Positions 1-7,403 of a stretch of 32,774 nt of DNA are shown here, one piece after another. Numbering within the stretch: position 1 is the stretch's first letter; the number at the start of each line of letters is the position of its first letter. Source of the DNA: Candidatus Zhuqueibacterota bacterium (GTDB taxonomy: Bacteria; Electryoneota; RPQS01); assembly GCA_003818605.1 (NCBI GenBank), contig RPQS01000042.1:1-32774 (forward strand). The letters are read 5' to 3'. The position numbers and the translations under genes are program-made. The notes beneath the pieces were generated by a model. It was not told the DNA's origin and did not search any database. It saw nothing but the letters and a program-made list of their open reading frames with translations.

Positions 1-220
1 TCGCGGCGGCAGGCATCTTGTCCGTCGAAGACGAGATCTCGCTCCGCGGACCTGCCCACAACGCTATTGCCAAAAAGCGCGCTGCGCGGGGTGTCCCTAC
101 CCCGCGCACTCATTTTCGCCGAAATCCTCTTCTTTTCCCCTGCGTGTCCGCCGCAGGCGAGATCTCGTTCTACGGACGGGGGGATGAAAGGGGGGAATTC
201 CGCCTTTCAGTGTTTCAGCG
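1..220. repeat. Mosaic of palindromic mini-repeats
   Basis: No convincing gene is present. The stretch strings together modules that recur elsewhere in the window. Palindromes centred on cgagatctcg lie at 30-42 and 157-168 and recur at 7270-7302. A palindrome of the form gcgcggggtgtcc/ctaccccgcgc lies at 79-109, with inverted relatives near 25193, 27953, 28066 and 29484. A G-rich aagggggga tract lies near 187-196. Short ORFs crossing it are products of the repeats and should not be annotated. Confidence 0.75.
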
Positions 221-264
221 TTTGGCGCACCGCGACTTTTTTCCCGAAGAATCGTATATTACAA

Positions 265-295
265 CCGGGTGAGGCCCCCGCCCCGCCCGGTTTTT
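265..295 (+). terminator. Possible rho-independent terminator
   Basis: A stem ccggg (265-269) pairs with cccgg (286-290) and is followed directly by TTTTT (291-295). No gene that it would end is visible in the window, so the transcript would have to start in the repeat DNA or left of the edge. A TATATT box at 254-259 lies just upstream but has no matching -35 box. Moderate to low certainty. Confidence 0.4.
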
Positions 296-309
296 CATGG
301 CAAGATTTA

Positions 310-465
310 TGTGATTAGGCGGCGGGTTCCATCCCGCCGCACGATGATGCCCATCTTTCCGCCGAGGAGGGTCATCAGACCCTCCCGAAATCTTCTCACC
401 GTTGTCGCTCTCCTGAGCGGCAATGGCCGCCGCTTTCCGCCGAGCAAGGTCGCCGACCCTGCCGG
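310..465. repeat. Palindromic mini-repeat mosaic upstream of the STAND gene
   Basis: Three inverted-repeat modules sit in series. One is gcggcggg/cccgccgc at 319-340. The second is an agggtc/gaccct palindrome flanked by gccgag and tcccg at 361-387, with a near copy at 9373-9401. The third, at 438-465, is a reverse-orientation copy of the module at 2793-2820. About 26 nt remain between the last module and the start of the STAND gene, and no clear promoter is visible there. Confidence 0.75.
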
Positions 466-491
466 AATCGGGGAACTATTTGTAACTGGGT

Positions 492-2642
492 ATGACTATG
501 AACATTCTTGCTGATACTTTAGCCATCAAAGACACTCTGCAAAAGGTAGCCGATACTTTGTCGAAGGCTGTTGCGCCCGAGAAAGGTATGACACAAGGTT
601 TGAATAGCCATATCTCGCCTGTTGTGGATAATTTGATCGCCGCGCTGATTTGGACAATCATAGTCGGATTGTTTGTTCTTTTGGTATACTGTCTGCGCAA
701 CTGGAAACCCGTTCGTTCAATACTACTTCTCCTTAAAATAGTTAGGCACGGAGTAGCAATTGCAGATCCTCCTCCACCGCCTCCTTCTTCCACTCCCCCT
801 CCCCATATCAAGGCTTGGAACCTCCCCGTCCTCCGTAACCCGAATTTCACAGGCCGCGAGGATGTGCTGAAAAGCTTGCAGGAGACATGGAGTTCAGGCA
901 AAGCGGCGGCTTTGTATGGGTTGGGCGGCAAAGGTAAAACCCAGACGGCGGCGGAGTTCGCGTGGCGGAATGCCGCGAATTACGATGTGGTCTGGTGGGT
1001 GCGGGCGGAAAAACCAGAACTGCTGTCGGGCGATTTCAGTGGTTTGGCCGAAAAATTAGGTTTTACCGATGCGCAAATGAAGAAAACCGATGAAGTGCGG
1101 GTTTTTGTTCAGGACTGGCTGCGGCAGAACGGACGCTGGCTGATCATCTTTGACAACGCGGAAAAGCCGGAAGACATCCGCGACTGGCTGCCGCAGGGGC
1201 CGGGGCACGTGCTCATCACTTCGCGCTATTCGGCATGGAAGGGAACGGCCGAGCCTGTGGATTTGCAGGTCTGGCCACCCGCTGAAGCCGTGGAATTCCT
1301 CTGCAAGCGGACTAAATGCGAAGATGGAGCGGCGGCAACGGAACTGGCCAAAGAGCTGGGCTACTTGCCTCTGGCTCAGGAGCAGGCAGCGGCGTATATA
1401 GAAGCCACCGCAACTAATTTAGCGGGGTATTTAAGACTGTACAGGCAAAAGCACACGGAACTGTTCAAACCAGGCTTTGCTAAACCAACCAATTATCCCG
1501 ATACAGTTCTGACCACATGGGCCGTTTCTTTCGAGAGGGTTAAATCAGCCTCCCCCGCAGCCATTGACCTCATGAACTTGTGCGCATTCTTGGCTCCCGA
1601 CAATATTCCGCGTGAAATGCTGTCGGGGGGGGGGAGATTCTTGCCGAGAAAGTTGCGAAGGATTATAAAAGACGAGAACTTATTTAATGAAACTGTTGCC
1701 GCTTTAAAGACCTATTCGCTCTTGAGCCGAAAGGAAGATTTGCTGTCCGTTCATCGCATGGTGCAGGCGGTCGTACGTGATCAAATGCGAGAAAATCAGC
1801 GCAAACTTTGGGCAAAAGCGGCGGTGAGGATCGTAAACGACGCATTTCCGCAGGAAAGCAGAGACATACGGACGTGGCCCATTTGTGCACGGCTTATGAA
1901 CCATGTTCTGGCCGCAACGGAACATAAGGAAACTCCTTGTGTAGCGGGAAAAGTGACGGGACGTGTTCTGAACCAGCTCGGCATATATGCTTTAAGCCGG
2001 GCTGACTACTCGCAAGCTCAATTGCTTTTTGAACGCGCCTTGAAAGTATCGGAGATTGTTTATGGAGCGAATCATCCATGCACAGCCACGACCATTAACA
2101 ATCTCGGTATAGTGCTGCACCATCAGGGAAATTTACAGGGAGCAAAGGAGTGCTTTGAGCGCGCACTTCCCCTTTTCGAGAAACGATTTGGATCTGAACA
2201 TGCCGATGTTGCATCGCTTCTGAATAATCTCGGTGGCGTACTGCAAACTCAGAAAGAATTAAACGTGGCAAAAGATTACTATCAGCGCGCGCTAAATATT
2301 GGTGAAAAATGCTACCCGCCGGATCATCCAAAAGTAGCAATCTACGTGAACAACCTCGGCAGCGTGCTGCAGGCTCAGAGAGATTTCAAGGGCGCGAAAG
2401 AATGCTTCGAACGCGCACTGAAGATAAAGGAAAATTACTATGGTGAGGGTCATCCGGAAACCGCGTTAACCGTGAACAATATCGGCGGTGTGCTGTTCGA
2501 GCAAGGGGACAAGGCAGGAGCCAAAAAATACCATCGTATGGCTTATGATGTTTTCTTGAATTGTCTTGGACCTGATCATCCTCATACTAAACTGGCGAAG
2601 CGAAACCTTGATATGTGCGGGCGAGATGCGCGACGCAGATAG
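492..2642 (+). CDS. Membrane-anchored NB-ARC/TPR protein (STAND NTPase)
   Basis: A 716-residue STAND-type signalling ATPase. The N-terminal 45 residues are polar. They are followed by one hydrophobic segment (about 47-68), a basic stretch and a proline-rich linker (93-104). The NB-ARC core has a P-loop GLGGKGKT (143-150), Walker B WLIIFDN (216-222), an ITSR sensor (242-245) and GYLPLA (290-295). A winged-helix-like region follows. From about residue 490 there are five kinesin-light-chain-type TPRs of roughly 42 residues with NNLG...A...ERAL signatures. In this family the repeats sense a ligand and the NTPase oligomerises, and many bacterial members act in antiphage defence. No catalytic effector is visible, so the membrane segment may be the effector. 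No strong Shine-Dalgarno sequence is seen; ATG 498 is an alternative start. It stands alone between repeat-filled gaps, which suggests accessory origin. The fold is confident; the defence role is inferred. Confidence 0.88.
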   Translation: MTMNILADTLAIKDTLQKVADTLSKAVAPEKGMTQGLNSHISPVVDNLIAALIWTIIVGLFVLLVYCLRNWKPVRSILLLLKIVRHGVAIADPPPPPPSSTPPPHIKAWNLPVLRNPNFTGREDVLKSLQETWSSGKAAALYGLGGKGKTQTAAEFAWRNAANYDVVWWVRAEKPELLSGDFSGLAEKLGFTDAQMKKTDEVRVFVQDWLRQNGRWLIIFDNAEKPEDIRDWLPQGPGHVLITSRYSAWKGTAEPVDLQVWPPAEAVEFLCKRTKCEDGAAATELAKELGYLPLAQEQAAAYIEATATNLAGYLRLYRQKHTELFKPGFAKPTNYPDTVLTTWAVSFERVKSASPAAIDLMNLCAFLAPDNIPREMLSGGGRFLPRKLRRIIKDENLFNETVAALKTYSLLSRKEDLLSVHRMVQAVVRDQMRENQRKLWAKAAVRIVNDAFPQESRDIRTWPICARLMNHVLAATEHKETPCVAGKVTGRVLNQLGIYALSRADYSQAQLLFERALKVSEIVYGANHPCTATTINNLGIVLHHQGNLQGAKECFERALPLFEKRFGSEHADVASLLNNLGGVLQTQKELNVAKDYYQRALNIGEKCYPPDHPKVAIYVNNLGSVLQAQRDFKGAKECFERALKIKENYYGEGHPETALTVNNIGGVLFEQGDKAGAKKYHRMAYDVFLNCLGPDHPHTKLAKRNLDMCGRDARRR

Positions 2643-2726
2643 AGAGATTCAGGACGCCCGAAGACGGTGTCCGGAATGACAAAAAAAGATTCCGCCCGTG
2701 CGAGGACACACGGCTCGGCGGACTTC

Positions 2727-2820
2727 ATCGTTCATCATTCATCGTTTGAAGAGACCCCCCTTGCATCCCCCCGCGAGCAGGGGGAGAAGATTCCGGCAGG
2801 GTCAGCGACCCTGCTCGGCG
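2727..2820. repeat. Repeat-filled leader of polA
   Basis: It contains a TTCATC-type periodic tract (2727-2748) and a ccccccttg...ccccccg/cagggggag palindromic module (about 2752-2785). It also contains a 28-nt module at 2793-2820 that is identical to 26451-26478. The open frame running through this DNA into polA adds 55 non-conserved codons, so it should be read as leader rather than coding sequence. Confidence 0.75.
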
Positions 2821-2831
2821 AACAAAAAAAT

Positions 2832-5567
2832 ATGAAACGACTATTCCTGATTGACGGATCGGCGCAGATGTATCGCGCGCATTTCGCGTTCATGCGCAAT
2901 CCGCTCCGCACCAGCCGCGGCGAAATCACTTCGGCCATCTACGGCTTCTTAAGCCAACTGTTCAACCTTTTGGAAAAGGAAAGGCCCGAACATCTGGCCA
3001 TCGTATTCGACACCAAAGAACCGACCTTCCGCCACAAAGCCTATCCGGAATACAAAGCCACCCGCCAGAAAATGCCGGAAGAATTGGTGGATCAGTTAGG
3101 GCGGCTGTTTCAAGTGCTCGAAGCCACGGGACTGCCCATTCTGACCCGGCCCGGTTGGGAAGCCGACGACGTGATCGGGACATTGGCCGTCCAAGCCGAA
3201 AAAGAAGGCTTTGAAGTGGCGATGGTCACGGGCGATAAGGACTTTCAGCAACTCGTAACCGACAAAATCCGCATCTGGAATCCCAAACCGGACGGCATGC
3301 TGGTGATGGGTCCCGCCGAAGTCCGCGAAAACTTCGGTGTGCCTCCCGAAAAAGTGGTGGATGTGCTGGCCCTGACCGGAGATTCCTCCGACAACGTGCC
3401 CGGAGCCTCCGGCATCGGCCCCAAAACCGCGATTAAGCTTATCGAAGAGTACGGCGATCTGGAAAAAGTGCTGGATGGTGCGCATGCCATGAAGCCCTCC
3501 AAAATGCGCGAAACCCTGATCCGCGACCGCGAAATCGTGTTGCTGTCCCGCAACCTCGTGACCATTGACCGCCAGGCTCCCGTCGAATTCAAACCCGAAG
3601 AGATGCAGGTCGGCACGATTTGGAATCCCGAACTCGAACGGCTGCTGATTGATCTGGAACTGTTCGGCCTTCTGGAAAAGCTGCGTTCTAAATTTTCGGG
3701 AACACCGCATAAGGCCGAACCGAAATCCGACCGGCAGTACAAAACCGTCACGGATGCCGCCGAATTGCGAGAGCTTGCGGCCAAATGGCGGCGCGAAAAA
3801 CCGCTGCTCGCGTTCGATGTCGAGACTACCGGACTCGATCCGATGAAGGCCGAGTTGGTCGGAGCAAGTTTCAGCGCGGCGGAGGGAGAAGCCGTTTACG
3901 TGCCCGTGGATCACGTGCAAGGCACCGCCGAATCGGGCCGGATGTTCAAAAGATTCGATAAAGAGATCACGGGCGGCTGCGCGATTTTTCTGTCCATCAT
4001 GGCCCCCCTCTACGAAGATCCGAACGTTCCCAAAACCGGCCAGAACCTCAAATATGACTCACTGGTTTTAAAAACGTACGGAATCGAAGCGGCCGGAATC
4101 GCGTTCGACACCATCCTCGCGGCCTATTTAATCAATCCGGGCGACCGCACTTTGAGCCTCGATCATCTGACCCGCGAATATTTAAAACTGCCCAAAATCG
4201 CCACGCAGGAACTCATCGGCAGCGGCCGCGATCAACTGACCATGCGCGAAGTGGAGCTGGACAAAGTCAGCGAATATGCCTGTGAAGACGCCGATTATGC
4301 AAGACGGCTGACCCCGATCCTCCGCGAAAAATTGGGATCGCAGGAAAAAATCCTGCATGAGATCGAACTGCCCCTCCTCCCCGTTTTGTGCGATCTGGAA
4401 TATTCCGGAGTGCGGCTCGATCTGGATCTTTTGCGGGAAATGAGCAAGGAACTCGACCGCGACATGGGCAAAATCGAGGACGAATGCTATCTTCTGGCGG
4501 GCGAGCGGTTCAATTTGAACTCGCCCAAACAGCTCGGGAACATTCTTTTCGATAAGCTCAAGCTGCCCGTCCAGAAAAAACTGAAGAGCGGGCCGTCCAC
4601 GGACGTGGACACGCTCACCGCTTTGGCTCCGCTGCACGATCTGCCCATGAAGCTGCTCGATTACCGCATTCTGGCCAAGCTCAAGGGCACTTACGTGGAT
4701 GCTCTGCCCGAACTGGTTCACCCGTTTACAGGCCGCGTACATACCACGTTCAGTCAAACAGTGGCCGCGACAGGCCGGCTTTCCTCATCGAATCCGAACC
4801 TGCAGAATATTCCGATTCGCACCGAAGTCGGGCGGCGGATCCGCGAGGCATTTGTGTCCGGAGAGCCCGGTTGGAAGATCGTTTCCGCCGATTACAGCCA
4901 GATCGAATTGCGGATCATGGCCCATTTGTCCCGCGATGAGCGCATGCTGGATGCGTTTTCGCGGGGCGGCGACATTCATACCGAGACCGCCGCGCTCATT
5001 TATCAGGTGCCCGCCGGAGCCGTTCAACCCGACATGCGGCGTGCGGCCAAGACCGTCAACTTCGGAATCATTTACGGCCAGACCGATTTCGGACTTGCGC
5101 AGGAATTGGGCATCCCCCGCCATCAGGCTCATGAGTTCCGCGAGAATTACTTTAAGCTCTACCCCGGTGTGACCGAGTTCATGCGCACGACCATTCGGTC
5201 GTGTCGCGAACGGGGCTATGTGGAAACGATTCTGGGCCGTCAACGGAAGATTCCCGACATTGAAGCGGACAACCGGCAAGTGCGCGAGTTCGCCGAACGC
5301 ACCGCCATCAATACTCCGGTGCAGGGCAGCGCGGCGGACATGATCAAACTCGCGATGATCGCCGTTCATCGGCGGCTAAACACGGAAAAGTTTGCCGCTC
5401 GCATGCTCCTTCAGGTCCATGATGAACTCGTTTTCGAAGCTCCCGATACGGAAATCGAGCGGCTCACCGACATGGTGCGGCATGAAATGCGGAGCGCGCT
5501 CGAACTTTCGGTGCCGATCGTCGTGGATGTGGGTGCGGGATCGAATTGGCTCGCGGCGCACGCCTGA
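2832..5567 (+). CDS. polA: DNA polymerase I, with active proofreading domain
   Basis: A 911-residue family A polymerase for Okazaki-fragment maturation and repair. The N-terminal third is the 5'-3' exonuclease (starts MKRLFLIDGS, with GWEADDVIGTLA, VTGDKD and DNVPG motifs). The 3'-5' exonuclease keeps its acidic residues: FDVETTGLDP near 327, GQNLKYD near 403 and YACEDADYA near 482, so proofreading is probably functional. The polymerase domain has motif A DYSQIELR (about 687), motif B RRAAKTVNFGIIYG (about 736) and motif C VHDELVF (about 862). The frame is open upstream to 2667, but family members begin at MKRLFLIDG. The added residues are encoded by dispersed repeats, so the start is set at 2832. 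No obvious Shine-Dalgarno sequence precedes it. Confidence 0.97.
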   Translation: MKRLFLIDGSAQMYRAHFAFMRNPLRTSRGEITSAIYGFLSQLFNLLEKERPEHLAIVFDTKEPTFRHKAYPEYKATRQKMPEELVDQLGRLFQVLEATGLPILTRPGWEADDVIGTLAVQAEKEGFEVAMVTGDKDFQQLVTDKIRIWNPKPDGMLVMGPAEVRENFGVPPEKVVDVLALTGDSSDNVPGASGIGPKTAIKLIEEYGDLEKVLDGAHAMKPSKMRETLIRDREIVLLSRNLVTIDRQAPVEFKPEEMQVGTIWNPELERLLIDLELFGLLEKLRSKFSGTPHKAEPKSDRQYKTVTDAAELRELAAKWRREKPLLAFDVETTGLDPMKAELVGASFSAAEGEAVYVPVDHVQGTAESGRMFKRFDKEITGGCAIFLSIMAPLYEDPNVPKTGQNLKYDSLVLKTYGIEAAGIAFDTILAAYLINPGDRTLSLDHLTREYLKLPKIATQELIGSGRDQLTMREVELDKVSEYACEDADYARRLTPILREKLGSQEKILHEIELPLLPVLCDLEYSGVRLDLDLLREMSKELDRDMGKIEDECYLLAGERFNLNSPKQLGNILFDKLKLPVQKKLKSGPSTDVDTLTALAPLHDLPMKLLDYRILAKLKGTYVDALPELVHPFTGRVHTTFSQTVAATGRLSSSNPNLQNIPIRTEVGRRIREAFVSGEPGWKIVSADYSQIELRIMAHLSRDERMLDAFSRGGDIHTETAALIYQVPAGAVQPDMRRAAKTVNFGIIYGQTDFGLAQELGIPRHQAHEFRENYFKLYPGVTEFMRTTIRSCRERGYVETILGRQRKIPDIEADNRQVREFAERTAINTPVQGSAADMIKLAMIAVHRRLNTEKFAARMLLQVHDELVFEAPDTEIERLTDMVRHEMRSALELSVPIVVDVGAGSNWLAAHA

Positions 5568-5585
5568 CTTTTTTTCGCAAAGGAC

Positions 5586-5614
5586 TTGCTTTTCTATATT
5601 TTGTGTTATATATT
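5586..5614 (+). promoter_or_regulatory. Promoter for the 5642/5728 genes
   Basis: TTGCTT (5586-5591) and TATATT (5609-5614) are separated by 17 nt, which fits a housekeeping sigma factor promoter. It starts 19 nt after the polA stop codon and would drive the small leader ORF and the coupled gene after it. A second TATATT at 5595-5600 has no suitably spaced -35 box. Confidence 0.6.
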
Positions 5615-5641
5615 TCCGCGAGTGCCGAAAAGGAGACGTGC

Positions 5642-5731
5642 ATGTGCACAATCGGCGAGTTCTTTGAAAGTCCCGTTGCTGAGCAGTATGCGGCTTCTTT
5701 CGAGAGAAAAATCCTGAGAGATGCGCAATGA
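5642..5731 (+). CDS. 29-residue leader ORF coupled to the next gene
   Basis: A short ORF beginning MCTIGEFFES and ending RKILRDAQ. It has a strong Shine-Dalgarno sequence (AGGAG at 5631-5635, six bases before the ATG) and a good promoter 28 nt upstream. Its stop codon overlaps the next start as ATGA (5728-5731), the classic layout for translational coupling. No Shine-Dalgarno sequence of its own is evident for the downstream gene, so ribosomes finishing here probably initiate it. It may be a regulatory leader peptide or a small functional protein; the sequence is not recognised. It could be chance, but promoter, ribosome site and overlap together argue against that. Confidence 0.55.
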   Translation: MCTIGEFFESPVAEQYAASFERKILRDAQ

Positions 5732-6072
5732 CACAACCGCCGGACGGGATATCGGGTGAGCAATTGCGGCTCATGGAGCGGCTCACGGAGCGGCTCGCGC
5801 ATGAGGATCTGACCTCTCCGGCCCGGTTATTTTTTGAAACCAGCCGCTGGGGAGTGCGCGAAGATTCTCCCACGCACACCTTTCTCACACCCCATGTGGA
5901 TGTGGTGGCCAAGGGCAAATCGCGCGATCTTTTGTGGCAGAGCCTGCAGCAGCGGGCAGTCGTTGAATACGCGCTGCACCTGATTGATGAGCATGAGCAG
6001 AAGCGGCTTCGCATGGATGAGAAGGAAGCCCGGCGCATGCAAAACGCGATCAGCCGCAAACGCAAACCGTGA
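5728..6072 (+). CDS. Hypothetical protein, 114 aa
   Basis: A soluble, highly charged protein with no recognised domain, no signal peptide and no membrane segment. The middle (about 31-66) contains ARLFFETSRWGV and HTFLTPHVDVVAKGKSRD. The C-terminal half is a probable amphipathic helix rich in Glu, Arg and Lys (QKRLRMDEKEARRM), ending in a basic tail. It overlaps the 29-codon ORF by four bases (ATGA). Codon use resembles polA, so it is likely a native gene. Function unknown. Confidence 0.7.
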   Translation: MTQPPDGISGEQLRLMERLTERLAHEDLTSPARLFFETSRWGVREDSPTHTFLTPHVDVVAKGKSRDLLWQSLQQRAVVEYALHLIDEHEQKRLRMDEKEARRMQNAISRKRKP

Positions 6073-6621
6073 GATTCGCATTTCGCGAACGGAGATCAGA
6101 CAAAAAATTCCGTTTGAACGCGAAAATCTATTGAGCATGTGTGATGGCGCGGTGGTGTGCGCGCAGAAATTCGCGAGCTTCGATTTTTTTCGATAGCCAC
6201 CGCGATAAACCCCGACACGGACTCGGAAATTCCCACGTTACGGTTACTTACGACCGTGGCTCGGCTGGGTGGACAAGGCCGCAGCGGTTTAGTTACGGGC
6301 AAAAATTTTCTGCGATCTTTCGCAGAATCAACCAAATCGGCCCGATCCTTGCTGCATAACTTGTCCGAGAGAAAGGGTGCGAAGAAATTTTCTTTCGTCA
6401 CCCGCGTTCCGGAACGATAGACCGCCTTGAAAAAGGTGTTGTGATACAGATGTAGGCCGTTCGTAGAGTGCGGACGGTCCACCAAAGCAGGTCCGCCGCA
6501 CGGACTTGTCGAACGGCTTAGGAGATCTTGCCCGGAGGGTAGTGAGGTCTCCGGCCCATGCTGAAAAAAGCATCGTTCCCGAACGAGTCCCTACCCTCAG
6601 GTTCAGTTCAAGGAGAGTGAA
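6073..6621 (+). other. Non-coding region in front of the histone-like gene
   Basis: No ORF on either strand looks coding. A 129-codon minus-strand frame (6096-6485) has no recognisable domain or ribosome site. The DNA is dense in inverted repeats: ccacg/cgtgg around 6230-6256, a perfect 8-bp stem TTCTGCGA/TCGCAGAA with a 4-nt loop (6308-6327), and the series at 6375-6596 listed separately. No convincing promoter was found; if transcription starts near 6100-6350, the leader is several hundred bases long. Confidence 0.6.
6375..6596 (+). ncRNA. Candidate structured RNA or long structured 5' leader
   Basis: Successive complementary arms are visible. A long imperfect hairpin gggtg.../...caccc lies at 6375-6403. 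A perfect 12-bp palindrome CGTTCCGGAACG lies at 6405-6416. CGCCTT/AAGGTG encloses a GAAA tetraloop at 6423-6438. GCCGTTCG (6456-6463) pairs with CGAACGGC (6510-6517) and encloses GTGCGG/CCGCAC. GGGTAG (6537-6542) pairs with CTACCC (6591-6596) and encloses two smaller hairpins (ATGCT/AGCAT and CGTTC/GAACG), a three-way-junction layout. GGAGA (6521-6525) can also pair with TCTCC (6548-6552), crossing the last stem, so a pseudoknot or alternative fold is possible. It does not carry RNase P, tmRNA, SRP or 6S signatures that I can recognise. It ends 25 nt before the ATG of the histone-like gene, so a cis-regulatory leader is also plausible. The strand is assumed. Confidence 0.45.
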
Positions 6622-6960
6622 ATGAAGAAAGCACCGGCGAAGAAGAAAGTGGCGAAGAAGAAAGTAGCCAAGAAGGTCGTGAAGAAGGCCGTCAAGAAGG
6701 TGGTCAAGAAGGCCGCCCCGAAGAAGAAAGTGGCCAAGAAGGTCGTGAAGAAGGCCGTGAAGAAGGTCGTCAAGAAAGTGGCGAAGAAGAAAGTGGCCAA
6801 GAAGGTCGCGAAGAAGGCCGTGAAGAAGGTCGTCAAGAAAGTGGCGAAGAAGAAAGTAGCCAAGAAGAAAGTGGCCAAGAAAGCCGTCAAGAAGGCTGCT
6901 CCGAAGAGAAAACCGGCCAAGAAGAAAGTCGCGAAGAAGGCCGTTCCCGCAGCGATGTAA
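6622..6960 (+). CDS. Histone H1-like Lys/Ala/Val repeat protein
   Basis: 112 residues made almost entirely of Lys, Val and Ala in AKKKVAKKVVKKAV-type repeats with a few Pro and Arg, ending VAKKAVPAAM. Such proteins resemble the C-terminal tail of eukaryotic H1 and bacterial H1-like or AlgP-like proteins, which bind and condense DNA without sequence specificity. The DNA is itself repetitive (aagaaggtcgtgaagaag-type units), so repeat number may vary between strains by slippage. AGGAG at 6611-6615 lies six bases before the ATG. A strong terminator follows. There is no globular domain. The structured region immediately upstream suggests leader control, which would suit a protein needed in growth-dependent amounts; that is inference. 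Confidence 0.85.
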   Translation: MKKAPAKKKVAKKKVAKKVVKKAVKKVVKKAAPKKKVAKKVVKKAVKKVVKKVAKKKVAKKVAKKAVKKVVKKVAKKKVAKKKVAKKAVKKAAPKRKPAKKKVAKKAVPAAM

Positions 6961-6995
6961 TTTGTTCATCGCTGTCCGTTCTCGGCATATGTTTG

Positions 6996-7032
6996 GCCGG
7001 CCCGTGTTTTTCGCGTGGCCGGCTTTTGTTTT
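6996..7032 (+). terminator. Rho-independent terminator after the H1-like gene
   Basis: GCCGGCC (6996-7002) pairs with GGCCGGC (7017-7023). Further pairs extend the stem toward a T-rich loop, and the tail reads ttttgttttt. It is placed 35 nt after the stop codon. Confidence 0.85.
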
Positions 7033-7063
7033 TGAGGATTTCTTCTATCTTTCTTAATCGCCG

Positions 7064-7360
7064 AGCCGGATAAACACTAGCCAACACCCTCCTGGGTGTT
7101 GGTTGCTGACCCGGCCGGAATCTTTCCCCTATCTCCCCCTTTTTAGTGGGGGGACACAAGGGGGGAGTGTGTTTTTCGGGCAAGACGGGCACGACATGTC
7201 GTGCCCCTACAAAAATCAATAATCCGCCGAGCGGTGGTCGCTGACCCCGTCCGCCTTTGGTCCGTCTTTGACGAGATCTCGCCTTAAGCGGACGAGATCT
7301 CGCTTCGCGGACCGGAATCTTTTCTTCTTTCAGCGTTTCAGATTTCAGCTTTCCGCTTTA
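7064..7360. repeat. Palindromic mini-repeat mosaic with TTTCAG tract
   Basis: It contains CCAACACCC/GGGTGTTGG (7081-7102), the exact reverse complement of 24744-24765. It also has a cccccttttt.../ggggggac module near 7133-7166, a gggcacgac/gtcgtgccc palindrome near 7187-7204, a tgGTCgctGACcc relative near 7220, and two cgagatctcg palindromes (7271-7302). A pyrimidine tract with repeated TTTCAG words (about 7327-7357) leads toward the lipoprotein gene. No gene is seen between 6961 and 7403. Confidence 0.75.
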
Positions 7361-7403
7361 TTTTATGTCCTGCTCGAGTACGATCCATTGAAAGGGGACC
7401 ATC

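Noticed and set aside
1-490. Palindromic repeats as a CRISPR array
   Set aside because: Repeat types differ, spacing is irregular and there are no uniform spacers or cas genes.
3096-3920. 274-codon minus-strand frame
   Set aside because: It lies fully inside polA on the opposite strand; composition is the mirror of polA codons and no domain is visible.
6096-6485. 129-codon minus-strand frame in the hairpin region
   Set aside because: No ribosome site, no recognisable domain and it overlaps many strong inverted repeats; kept only as an alternative explanation.
6100-6600. RNase P RNA, tmRNA, SRP or 6S RNA
   Set aside because: Key signatures (GAGGAAAGUCC, CCA-ending tRNA-like end, GGAAGGAAGC loop) were not found on either strand.
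6328-6969. Two long minus-strand frames rich in Leu/Phe/Thr
   Set aside because: They are antisense to the Lys-rich repeat gene; the composition is a by-product of the AAG repeats.
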